From NCBI GenBank assembly GCA_020200935.1, contig JAIVHR010000104.1, forward strand, positions 1 through 7,682: a stretch of 7,682 nt of DNA. The letters are read 5' to 3'. The stretch comes from Sphingomonadales bacterium. Lineage in GTDB: Bacteria > Pseudomonadota > Alphaproteobacteria > Sphingomonadales > Sphingomonadaceae. This document shows, piece by piece, positions 1 through 6,154 of the stretch. The position numbers and the translations under genes are program-made. The first letter of the stretch is position 1. The number at the start of each line of letters is the position of its first letter. The notes under the pieces are model-generated. The model did no database searches. It was not told the origin of the DNA and saw only the letters and a program-made list of their open reading frames with translations.

Positions 1-153
1 CTTCCATATCAAATCGCGCGCCATCTTTTGGAAGACGTTCGCTACAACTCAAACCGACTCGTCACTATCGGATTCAAACGGACGGAGGGTAAGAACGGGA
101 AGCCTGCATATGCCGTTTACAGCATTGAGCTCAGTGATCCCTGCGACCAGTGA
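1..153 (+). CDS. C-terminal fragment of an unrecognised protein (5' end outside window)
   Basis: Frame 1 is open from the window edge to a TGA at 151-153, giving the last 50 residues of a protein that begins upstream. It reads LPYQIARHLLEDV, then a basic stretch with FKRTEGKNGK, then AYAVYSIELSDPCDQ. The alternation of a short helix-like part and beta-like parts (RLVTIGFKRTEG, YAVYSIEL) could suit a small DNA-binding or winged-helix tail, but no family is recognised. GC is about 51% over this stretch against roughly two thirds in the rest of the window, so it may belong to a transferred region lying to the left. It is convergent with the antitoxin-like gene, with stop codons one base apart. 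No signal peptide or active site can be judged from a fragment. The reading frame is plausible because of its non-repetitive, balanced composition, but coding status is inferred. Confidence 0.55.
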   Translation, partial: LPYQIARHLLEDVRYNSNRLVTIGFKRTEGKNGKPAYAVYSIELSDPCDQ

Positions 154-154
154 A

Positions 155-352
155 TTATTTGAGGTTTCGAGCGTAGTTCAATTCCCCGGCGCGCGGCCTT
201 GGCGCGCGATCGGCGCGGCCCCAGCTTTTGAGCCAGCTTTTGACGGCGGCATGGCTGATCAGCCGGTCGGCGGCGACATCGGCCTCGGCGCGCGCGTCGG
301 CCTTCGCCTCGGCCGCGTCGTCGGATCCGTCGAACAGCGTCTCGTGCTTCAT
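155..352 (-). CDS. CopG/ParD-like antitoxin-type small protein, apparently without its toxin partner
   Basis: The ATG at 352 gives a 65-residue acidic, alanine-rich protein beginning MKHETLFDG. It then has an Ala/Asp-rich helix (AAEAKADARAEADVAADR) and the segment ISHAAVKSWLKSWG followed by a Pro/Arg-rich tail. This resembles small proteins annotated in sphingomonads as CopG-family regulators or antitoxins, usually encoded just upstream of a RelE/ParE toxin (family recall). Here the gene downstream is the unrelated convergent fragment, so no toxin is present. A 77-residue form starting at TTG (388) is possible, with a GAGGAGG sequence 11 nt upstream. I prefer ATG because the TTG falls in a good -35 box and family members start close to MKHETLF. 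The last residues (LNYARNLK) lie in the low-GC segment and may be read-through into foreign DNA. The gene sits 52 nt behind the EamA transporter gene. Function is inferred from resemblance only. Confidence 0.6.
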   Translation of the reverse strand: MKHETLFDGSDDAAEAKADARAEADVAADRLISHAAVKSWLKSWGRADRAPRPRAGELNYARNLK

Positions 353-358
353 CCGCGC

Positions 359-388
359 GGTATAGCAGTGCTTCGCGCTGCCGGTCAA
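359..388 (-). promoter_or_regulatory. Candidate promoter giving a leaderless transcript of the antitoxin-like gene
   Basis: On the minus strand TTGACC (388-383) is followed by an 18-nt spacer and TATACC (364-359), matching the sigma-70 type -35 (5 of 6) and -10 (4 of 6) consensus. Six bases (353-358) separate the -10 hexamer from the ATG at 352, so transcription starting about 7 nt downstream would begin on the A of the start codon. No Shine-Dalgarno precedes this ATG. The same TTG could otherwise be taken as an upstream start codon. The promoter is a sequence match, not a demonstrated site. Confidence 0.45.
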
Positions 389-404
389 AGCCGATGCCGC
401 CTCC

Positions 405-1322
405 TCACACCGCCGCCGCCTCGACGATCTCGGCCTTGGCGGGGCGTTTGCGGGCGATCAGCAGGCAGCCCGAGACGATCAAGACGGTGCCGGCGAAGGT
501 CGCCCAGGTCACCGCTTCGTCGAAGAACAGCCAGCCGAACAATGCCGCCCAGAGGAAGGCCGAATATTCGAGGCTGACCAGATGCTGCGCCTCGGCCCGG
601 GCATAGCCCCAGCTGATCGCCATCATCGAGACGATGCCGAGCAGGGCCGCGCTCGCCAGCCCGATCCAGTGGTCGCCGGCCGGGACGGTGGCGAAGAAGG
701 GGACCAGCGGCAGATAGATCAAGGTGACGATGCCATATTGGAAGAAGGCGATCTCGACCGGGCGGGCGACGAGCGCCTGCTGGCGCTGGAGGATCAGGTT
801 CCAGGCGTAGAGAACGGCGGCGAACAGGATCGCCGCGACGCCGAGCTGGGCTTCGCGCGGAAAATCGCCGTCGATCTTGCCGGCGAGGATGACGAGCACG
901 CCCGCGATGCCGAGCAGCGAGGCGACGATCGCCGTCCTGCCGACGCGCTCCTTCAAGAGCAAGGCGGCGAGATAGAGCGCGATCAGCGGGGCGATGAAGG
1001 AGAGCGCGATCGCCTCGGCGAGCGGCACCCGGCCCAATCCCCAGAAGAAGGCGTAGCCCATCGCCGCCGTCACCACGCCGCGGATCAAATGGATGCGCAG
1101 CACGCGCCGCGCCGGCCAGCGTGTGCGGGTGCCAACGAACAGCATGCCGGCGACGCCGATGCCGATCAGCATCCGCCAGAAGATCGCGTCGAAGGCGCCC
1201 AATGCCAGCACCAGCGCCTTCATCACCGCATCCATCGCCGAATAGGAAGCGAGCCCGGCGATCACCATGACGACCGGGATGACGAGCGAGGGGGCGGCGG
1301 CGGAGGGCGGGGTCGAGGCCAT
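405..1322 (-). CDS. EamA-type DMT-superfamily inner-membrane transporter
   Basis: This is a 305-residue, highly hydrophobic protein, the usual length for the drug/metabolite transporter family with two EamA repeats. A short polar N-terminus (MASTPPSAAAPS) precedes about ten predicted membrane segments, for example VIPVVMVIAGLASYSAM, AEAIALSFIAPLIALYLAAL, IVASLLGIAGVLVILAG, LVSLEYSAFLWAALFGWLFF and a last one ending before the basic RKRPAKAE. The first repeat spans roughly residues 14-146 and the second 158-290. The pattern of WRMLIG, RG(V)..AMGYAFFWGL and LSFIAPL in the first half is typical of EamA exporters. Substrate cannot be told from sequence; relatives move amino acids, metabolites or purines. 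Start ATG at 1322 has no Shine-Dalgarno; a -10-like TATTCG lies 6 nt upstream. It lies 80 bp after the thioredoxin-like gene and may be cotranscribed with it or have its own promoter. Confidence 0.93.
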   Translation of the reverse strand: MASTPPSAAAPSLVIPVVMVIAGLASYSAMDAVMKALVLALGAFDAIFWRMLIGIGVAGMLFVGTRTRWPARRVLRIHLIRGVVTAAMGYAFFWGLGRVPLAEAIALSFIAPLIALYLAALLLKERVGRTAIVASLLGIAGVLVILAGKIDGDFPREAQLGVAAILFAAVLYAWNLILQRQQALVARPVEIAFFQYGIVTLIYLPLVPFFATVPAGDHWIGLASAALLGIVSMMAISWGYARAEAQHLVSLEYSAFLWAALFGWLFFDEAVTWATFAGTVLIVSGCLLIARKRPAKAEIVEAAAV

Positions 1323-1402
1323 GGCGGCCGAATAGCGGGAGCGGCAACCGCGCGCTACGCCAATCGCTCAGACGGCAAGCGGCATCGACGAACAGGTCAT
1401 GG

Positions 1403-1945
1403 TCAGCCCGAATCTCGGTCGAATTCGGCGAAATAGTCGAAGATTTCGGATTCGCCGCGGCTCGCGGCGTTGCCCCAGCCGGTCGCCGTGTCGGCGTTGA
1501 GCAGCTCGTTCCCGGGCGACAGGATCAGCACGGCCGGCGTGCTCGATACCTCCTCGACGCCGCGCTGCCAGGCGATCTGAAGGTTGCGCCCCATCTCTTC
1601 CTGCGGGCGGCCGACATCGACATAGACGAGCTCATAACGGGCATGGATCATACGGGCGAAGCGCGGCGTCGACAGCCAGCCGGCCAGCGCGCGGCTGTCA
1701 TGGCACCAATCGGCGCCCATGACGATCAACACATAGGTGCCGCGCTCGGCCGCCCGCGCCAACGCCTCGGCGACATCGCGGCCGGCATCGCGCGAGGGCT
1801 CGTAAAGCCGCGCTTCGGGATGCGCGGCACTGGCGATGTCGGCTTGCGGCGTGGCCGCCGTCTGCGCAGCGCAGTTCGCGGCGAGCAGACAGGCCGCGAT
1901 CAGCGCGAGCGCCGGAATCCGGGGCGGCCCGGACAACTGCCCCAT
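1403..1945 (-). CDS. Periplasmic thioredoxin-fold protein with a WCHDS (CxxS) site
   Basis: This protein of 180 residues starts at an ATG whose A is shared with the TGA of the upstream lipoprotein gene (TGATG), which argues for translational coupling and decides the start over an in-frame TTG at 1960. Residues 9-27 (RIPALALIAACLLAANCAA) form a Sec signal peptide. The Cys at 25 is not in a good lipobox (Asn at -1), so cleavage by signal peptidase I after CAA is likelier than lipidation. A thioredoxin-like domain follows: beta strand YVLIVMGADWCHDS with Cys81 and Ser84 in place of the second catalytic cysteine, a second strand YELVYVDVG, and a cis-proline loop SSTPAV (Pro137). With a single active-site cysteine it cannot cycle like thioredoxin. 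CxxS proteins can form mixed disulfides and act as isomerases or binding proteins (family knowledge). Its tight coupling to a lipoprotein with four extra cysteines suggests a shared periplasmic job (inference). Confidence 0.85.
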   Translation of the reverse strand: MGQLSGPPRIPALALIAACLLAANCAAQTAATPQADIASAAHPEARLYEPSRDAGRDVAEALARAAERGTYVLIVMGADWCHDSRALAGWLSTPRFARMIHARYELVYVDVGRPQEEMGRNLQIAWQRGVEEVSSTPAVLILSPGNELLNADTATGWGNAASRGESEIFDYFAEFDRDSG

Positions 1946-2439
1946 CAGCCGGGCAGGCAATCGCCGGGATCGGCGATTTCGCCAGGGGCGAGGGCGCAGG
2001 TGATGCCGGTGCGCAGATCGCCGAGGAAGGCGTCGCTGCGATAGTCGGCATAGGTCGGCACGTCGACGATCAGCTCGGCCGAGCCCGTGGCCGGGTGGAC
2101 GCGGACCCGCCCGGCGCCCGGATTATGCACCACGGTGATCCCGCGATAGGCCTGCGCCTGCCGCGCGATCGCTGCCGAGGCGTCGCAGCGCAAGGCAAAG
2201 GCGAGCGCCACGGCGCCGGCGACATTGGTGCGCTCGTTGCGGGACAGGAGGCCCACCGGCAGCTGCATGCCCTCGGCCGCCGGCGCGAAGCCGACCATCT
2301 CGATCGGCAGCGGCGCGCTGCATAGCGACCAGCCCTGCGCGGGCCGGAAATGCGCCTGCTCGTCCTGGGAAGTCGCGCAGCCGGCGAGCGCGAGCGCAGC
2401 AAAAGCACCAATCGGCAGATATTTCATAGAAGCGGCCAT
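1945..2439 (-). CDS. Small lipoprotein of unknown function with four extra cysteines
   Basis: The 164-residue product starts at ATG 2439, with GGAG 4 nt upstream. It has a short N-terminus with one Lys, a hydrophobic stretch (LPIGAFAALALAG) and a good lipobox LALAGC with Cys21 as the lipidated residue. Asp is absent at +2 (Ala-Thr-Ser), so the outer membrane is the expected destination. The mature part, about 143 residues, has cysteines 40, 85, 148 and 161, an even number that could make two disulfides. It contains segments such as LLSRNERTNVAGAVALAF, YRGITVVHNPGAGRVRVHP and ELIVDVPTYADYRSDAFLGDL. I do not recognise the domain. Its stop overlaps the start of the CxxS thioredoxin-like gene, so the two are very probably made together. 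It is divergent from the beta-propeller gene. Confidence 0.8.
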   Translation of the reverse strand: MAASMKYLPIGAFAALALAGCATSQDEQAHFRPAQGWSLCSAPLPIEMVGFAPAAEGMQLPVGLLSRNERTNVAGAVALAFALRCDASAAIARQAQAYRGITVVHNPGAGRVRVHPATGSAELIVDVPTYADYRSDAFLGDLRTGITCALAPGEIADPGDCLPG

Positions 2440-2443
2440 GGTT

Positions 2444-2497
2444 CTCCATCCCTATCCGAACAAACCCGAGCTTACCCGGAACGGTCGAAACAGTCTA
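2444..2497 (-). promoter_or_regulatory. Candidate promoter and ribosome binding site of the lipoprotein gene
   Basis: On the minus strand TAGACT (2497-2492), a 17-nt spacer and TAAGCT (2474-2469) make a weak sigma-70-like pair. They would give a leader of about 22 nt. GGAG (2447-2444) lies 4 nt before the ATG and continues as GGAGAA. The ribosome site is more convincing than the promoter hexamers. Confidence 0.3.
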
Positions 2498-2646
2498 AGG
2501 ATGCGATCAGGCGGGCGGTAATTGCGTCCGTCCCGCCGAAGCGGCGCGTCAAAGTCGGGCATCGGCGCAGCGGTTGGCCGCGCAACCGACGGCGACGGGC
2601 ATCGAGCGCGACTCGGTGTCTATCCTGTTTCCCGTTGAATTGCTTT

Positions 2647-4761
2647 GTGATCGAAACCTTTCGCAGCGAGCGCGAATTCAGGCGCTATCTCGGTCGCGTC
2701 GCGGAAATACGCCGGATGCGGGAGCAGCGCCTGATCGAACAACAGCTGCGCGCGCTGCAGCCGCAAGCCGACCAAGGCGCCCGGATCGCTCCGCGCATTG
2801 TCCGGGCGTCCTATCAGCAAGATCCTGCACCGGCCGCGCCGGCCGCGGGCGCCTGCCCGCCCGAAGACGCCGAATGCTGGGATGACTCGGGCGGAATGCC
2901 CGTTGTCGTGACGGGGACCCGGGTCGGCTCCGCGCCACCGGTATCGATCACCAACAACCAGTCTGCCGGTGTCGACGAGGGCGATATCGTCAAGCAGATC
3001 GGCCGTTTCCTGCTGGTGCTGCAGGATGCCCGCATATTCGCGATCGACACGGGCGGCGAGCAAGGCGCATTGCGCCTCACCGACCGGATCGACGTCTATC
3101 GTTCGCGCGAGACGGCCGCCGACTGGTATGACGAGATGCTGGTCGAGGGCGATCGGATCCTCGTTACGGCCTACGACTATCGCACCGAGGCGAGCGAGAT
3201 TTCGATCTTCCGGCTAGACCGCGAGACCGGGACGCTCTCGCGCGACGGCGTGTTCCTCATCTCCTCGGACGATTATTACAGCGTCGACAATTACGCCACG
3301 CGGATCGTCGGCGACCGGCTGGTCGTCTACACGCCCTATGTGCTCGACCAGTTCGATCGTCGGGGCAGCTGGCCGCTGGTGCGCCGCTGGATGCCCGACG
3401 ACGAGTTCGCGCAAGCGCGGGCAGAGGGGCGGCAGTTGTTCGACGCCCGCTCGATCTACCGCCCGATGCAGCGGACATCGGATCCGTGGATTCACAGCGT
3501 TTCGATCTGCCCGCTGGGAAGCATCGAAGGCGGCGGCGAGTTGCGATGCCGGACGACGGCCTTCGTCGGGCCGGCAGCAAGCGAATTTTTCGTATCGCCC
3601 GACGATGTCTTCGTCTGGCTGGCTCCGGGCTACGAAGATTATCGCGACTATCTGGGCTTCACCAACTTCAGGGATTGGCGCAGCTACGTGGATTTCATGG
3701 GTGCGCGCGACGAAGCGCGGCAGGCGCGGTGCGAGGCGATGCCCCGGCCGGAGCGGGAATCGGTCTATCCGTCGGTCGTCTACCGGATTCCGGTTGGCGG
3801 CGGCGAACCGGGCGTCGCCGGCGTCAACGGCGCGCCCTTCGACCAGTTCTCGATCGACAGCCGCGAAGGAGAATTGCGCGCGCTGATCGACTGGACCGAC
3901 GGCGAGTGCCTCGAGGCGCGCGGTCTCGATGCCCAGCTGGGCTTTGTGCGCGTACGCCACAGCGCCTTCGGCAACGCGCTCGATAGGCGCCGCGACGGGC
4001 GCTATACCCCGTTGCCGTCGACCGGGACGCCGATCATCGAGAATCGCTTTGCGGACGATTACCTCGCCTATGGCGGGCGGGAGCATTGGAGCAGCCGTCC
4101 TCCTGGACAAGAGGCAGACGATGCGGAACACGCCGGGCCTCCGGTTTCGCGCGTAGTGACCGTGCCCGTACACCGGCCCGAAAATGCGGCGATCATCGAG
4201 CTGGATCACGATATCGTGCGTACCGAGCGCGTCGGAGACAGTATGATGTTCAACGGCTATCGGGACGAGAGCGGGCTCCGCATGACGCTTGTCGAACTCG
4301 CCGACGCGCCCCGCATCGCCGCGCGCGCCTTCCTTGCCGGCCGTTTCGAGAGCGAGAGCCGCAGCCACGCCTTCAACAGCCTGGTCGGGCCGAACGGCGG
4401 CGGGATGATCGGCGTACCGACCGTCGAGCGGACGAACGAGAGCGATCGATATTGGTGGCGCAGCGAATCCTCCGACGTCAGCTATCTCACCCTGGCGCCC
4501 GATCTCCGACTGTCGCATGCCGGCGAACTGCGGATCAGCGAGGAGGATCCGACCGACGCCCGCTATCGTTGCGAGGAGAGCTGCGTCGACTGGTACGGCA
4601 ATTCGCGCCCGATTTTCACGATGGACCGGATCTTCGGGCTGATGGGGATCGAGCTGGTCGAAGGGCGCATCGAGGACGGCCGGATGGTCGAAATACAGCG
4701 GCTCAACCTGACGGGGCCGGTCGCTCGCGACCCGGATGCGGGTTCGAGTGATGCAGAATAG
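2647..4761 (+). CDS. COG4880-type C-terminal beta-propeller domain protein, N-terminus uncertain
   Basis: From the GTG at 2647 this is 704 residues. Residues 5-40 (FRSEREFRRYLGRVAEIRRM onward) form a charged helix, followed by an Ala/Pro-rich linker with Cys70 and Cys77 and by VVVTGTRVGSAP. Then comes the family signature SITNNQSAGVDEGDIVK (100-116). The remainder is blade-like: RFLLVLQDARIFAI, DWYDEMLVEGDRILVTAYDY, ISIFRLD, YATRIVGDRLVVYTPY, HSVSIC, FDQFSID, MFNGYR, NSLVGPNGGGMIGVP, and DWYGNSRPIFTMDRIFGLMG near the end. These match secreted sphingomonad proteins with a degenerate WD40-like propeller; the biochemical role is unknown. Eight cysteines (70, 77, 288, 301, 362, 421, 642, 646) point to an oxidising compartment. 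Relatives carry a signal peptide ahead of the FRSExEFxRYL helix, but none is visible here. The frame stays open upstream to 2350, but that part is antisense to the lipoprotein gene and Arg-rich. In-frame starts are only ATG 2350, TTG 2635, GTG 2647 and ATG 2716, none with a clear Shine-Dalgarno. Confidence 0.85.
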   Translation: MIETFRSEREFRRYLGRVAEIRRMREQRLIEQQLRALQPQADQGARIAPRIVRASYQQDPAPAAPAAGACPPEDAECWDDSGGMPVVVTGTRVGSAPPVSITNNQSAGVDEGDIVKQIGRFLLVLQDARIFAIDTGGEQGALRLTDRIDVYRSRETAADWYDEMLVEGDRILVTAYDYRTEASEISIFRLDRETGTLSRDGVFLISSDDYYSVDNYATRIVGDRLVVYTPYVLDQFDRRGSWPLVRRWMPDDEFAQARAEGRQLFDARSIYRPMQRTSDPWIHSVSICPLGSIEGGGELRCRTTAFVGPAASEFFVSPDDVFVWLAPGYEDYRDYLGFTNFRDWRSYVDFMGARDEARQARCEAMPRPERESVYPSVVYRIPVGGGEPGVAGVNGAPFDQFSIDSREGELRALIDWTDGECLEARGLDAQLGFVRVRHSAFGNALDRRRDGRYTPLPSTGTPIIENRFADDYLAYGGREHWSSRPPGQEADDAEHAGPPVSRVVTVPVHRPENAAIIELDHDIVRTERVGDSMMFNGYRDESGLRMTLVELADAPRIAARAFLAGRFESESRSHAFNSLVGPNGGGMIGVPTVERTNESDRYWWRSESSDVSYLTLAPDLRLSHAGELRISEEDPTDARYRCEESCVDWYGNSRPIFTMDRIFGLMGIELVEGRIEDGRMVEIQRLNLTGPVARDPDAGSSDAE

Positions 4762-4842
4762 CTGAAGGTCCGGGGTTCGGCGCGGCTCGCGGCATTGTTC
4801 CTGTCGTCGCGACTTCGGCATCTCCCCGGCGGAAGCCGTCGA
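4762..4842. other. Convergent intergenic gap without a clear terminator
   Basis: These 81 bases lie between the stop of the beta-propeller gene and the stop of ispG. They contain a small palindrome GTCGCGAC (4806-4813) and weak imperfect pairings, but no strong hairpin followed by a T tract on either strand. Transcripts from the two sides could overlap here. Confidence 0.4.
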
Positions 4843-5921
4843 CTATTCCGCCGCCTCCTGCGCGTCGCTCATGCTCGCCTCGATCTCGGCCGCCTTGGCT
4901 TCGACCAGCGAAACGATGTGATCGATCATGTCCTTGTCGGCGACGTGATGGTCGGTGACGCCCGACAGGTAGACCATGTGGTTGCCCTTGCCGCCGCCGG
5001 TGATGCCGATATCGGTCTCGCGCGCCTCGCCCGGGCCGTTGACGACGCAACCCAGCACCGACAGCGAGAGCGGGGTGTGGATATGCTGGAGCCGCTGTTC
5101 GAGCGTCTCGACGGTGCGGATGACGTCGAAGCCCGGATGCCGAGCGATTTGAGGATTTCGTAACCGACGCGCACCTCCTCCTCGGGCTCGGCCGAGAGCG
5201 AGACGCGGATCGTGTCGCCGATCCCGGCCCAGAGCAGGTTGCCCATGCCGATCGCCGATTTGACCGTGCCGCCGATCAGCCCACCGGCCTCGGTGATGCC
5301 GAGATGGAGCGGGCAATCCACCGCCTCGGCGAGCTGCATATAGGCCGAGACGGCGAGGAACACGTCGGAGGCTTTCACCGCGACTTTGAAGTCGTGGAAA
5401 TCGTGATCCTGCAGGATCCTGATATGATCGAGCGCGCTTTCGACCAGCGCCTCGGGGCAGGGCTCGCCGTATTTCTCGAGCAGGTCCTTTTCGAGGCTGC
5501 CGGCATTGACGCCGATGCGGATCGCGCAGCCGTTCGCCTTGGCCGCGGCGATCACTTCCTTGACCCGCGATTCGGCGCCGATATTGCCGGGATTGATGCG
5601 CAGGCAGGCGACGCCGGCATCGGCCGCCTCGAGCGCGCGCTTATAGTGGAAATGGATGTCGGCGACGATCGGCACGCTCGCCGCCCGAACGATCATCGGC
5701 AACGCCGCGGTCGAGGCCTCGTCGGGGCATGAGACGCGGATTATGTCGACCCCGGCTTCCTCGCAGCGGCGGATCTGATCGATCGTCGCCGCCGCGTCCG
5801 AGGTCGGCGTGTTGGTCATCGTCTGGACGCTGACCGGCGCATCGCCGCCGACCGGCACGGCGCCGACCATAATCTGCCGCGACTTGCGGCGCTCGATGTC
5901 TCTCCAGGGGCGTACCGACAT
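4843..5921 (-). pseudogene. ispG: ispG, disrupted: internal deletion of the CPxC Fe-S ligand segment with frameshift
   Basis: IspG (GcpE), a cytosolic MEP-pathway enzyme, reductively converts 2-C-methyl-D-erythritol 2,4-cyclodiphosphate to (E)-4-hydroxy-3-methylbut-2-enyl diphosphate with a [4Fe-4S] cluster. From ATG 5921 the frame gives a normal TIM-barrel half: [72 protein letters not shown], and [20 protein letters not shown] ending at Arg263 (5135-5133). The homologous continuation [15 protein letters not shown], then [22 protein letters not shown], lies in another frame from about 5133 to the TAG at 4843. In E. coli IspG, 15 residues with the cluster ligands CPTC (Cys270, Cys273) lie between these blocks; here they are absent, implying loss of about 46 nt. 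The third ligand (GCVVNGPGE) survives only out of frame. Translation as written gives 331 residues with a 68-residue foreign tail and no cluster site. Start 5921 has no Shine-Dalgarno; TATATC sits 6 nt upstream. Confidence 0.92.
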
Positions 5922-5927
5922 GCGCGC

Positions 5928-5933
5928 GATATA
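5928..5933 (-). promoter_or_regulatory. -10-like hexamer 6 nt before the ispG start
   Basis: TATATC on the minus strand is followed by GCGCGC and the ATG at 5921, the same geometry as at the antitoxin-like gene. There is no convincing -35 at 16-18 nt and no Shine-Dalgarno. It would fit a leaderless ispG mRNA, but the evidence is weak. Confidence 0.25.
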
Positions 5934-5988
5934 GAGGCTTGGGGCCGGGAGCGAAAGGCGGCGGCCACAATAGCCCCTCCCTTTCAAG

Positions 5989-6011
5989 AGCGGCAGGTCG
6001 GCCATGCCGCT
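5989..6011. repeat. Hairpin AGCGGCA / TGCCGCT in the intergenic element
   Basis: A perfect 7-bp stem (5989-5995 with 6005-6011) encloses a 9-nt loop. It is the leftmost of the three hairpins, directly after the left terminal repeat. There is no T tract, so it is not a standard terminator. Confidence 0.5.
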
Positions 6012-6078
6012 GGGTTGGGGTGGGTGCAGAGCGAGCGACAGCGAGCGTGAACGGCCACCTGCTCGACATAGGCATTGG

Positions 6079-6115
6079 AAGAGCCGACAGGGGCATCGAG
6101 CCCCTGCCGGCTCTT
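6079..6115. repeat. Long hairpin, 16-position stem, 5-nt loop
   Basis: AAGAGCCG-A-CAGGGGC (6079-6094) pairs with GCCCCTG-C-CGGCTCTT (6100-6115) around the loop ATCGA, with one A/C mismatch. It is very stable because most pairs are G-C. It lies downstream of the GNAT stop codon on the minus strand and could end or protect that transcript; no T tract follows on that strand. Confidence 0.65.
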
Positions 6116-6129
6116 GCCCCACCTCTACG

Positions 6130-6151
6130 CCCCTCCCCTGAAGGGGAGGGG
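6130..6151. repeat. Near-perfect palindrome CCCCTCCCCT / AGGGGAGGGG
   Basis: Ten base pairs (6130-6139 with 6142-6151) flank the two bases GA. It begins 4 nt downstream of the GNAT stop codon on the minus strand. It is the type of short palindrome expected of a dispersed intergenic repeat in GC-rich alphaproteobacteria. A terminator role is possible, but the U-run is missing. Confidence 0.65.
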
Positions 6152-6154
6152 GGC

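Noticed and set aside
160..200. Possible tRNA 3' end (TTCAATTCCCC resembling a T arm) serving as an attachment site at the composition boundary
   Set aside because: The bases before the loop do not pair with those after it, no acceptor stem or cloverleaf is found, and there is no CCA.
385..1347. 320-codon minus-strand frame overlapping the transporter gene
   Set aside because: Arg/Gly-rich low-complexity translation with no membrane pattern. The other minus frame gives a clear EamA transporter.
582..1436. 284-codon plus-strand frame opposite the transporter gene
   Set aside because: Asp/Glu/Arg/Gly-rich shadow of a membrane-protein gene; no family resemblance.
2350..2646. N-terminal extension of the beta-propeller ORF from ATG 2350
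   Set aside because: The first 90 bases are antisense to the lipoprotein gene, and the rest is Ser/Arg-rich with no signal peptide. It is open by base composition only.
3214..4821. 535-codon minus-strand open frame opposite the beta-propeller gene
   Set aside because: It is the antisense of a strongly supported gene in GC-rich DNA. It has no recognisable domain and a His/Arg/Pro/Ile composition typical of complementary-strand shadows.
4762..4842. Intrinsic terminator between the beta-propeller and ispG genes
   Set aside because: Only weak imperfect pairings and an 8-bp palindrome, with no T tract on either strand.
5131..5141. ispG frameshift explained as loss of one copy of a 7-bp GGCATCC tandem repeat
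   Set aside because: This would restore [11 protein letters not shown] in frame, but comparison with the IspG family shows the whole 15-residue CPxC segment missing, so a larger deletion is the better account.
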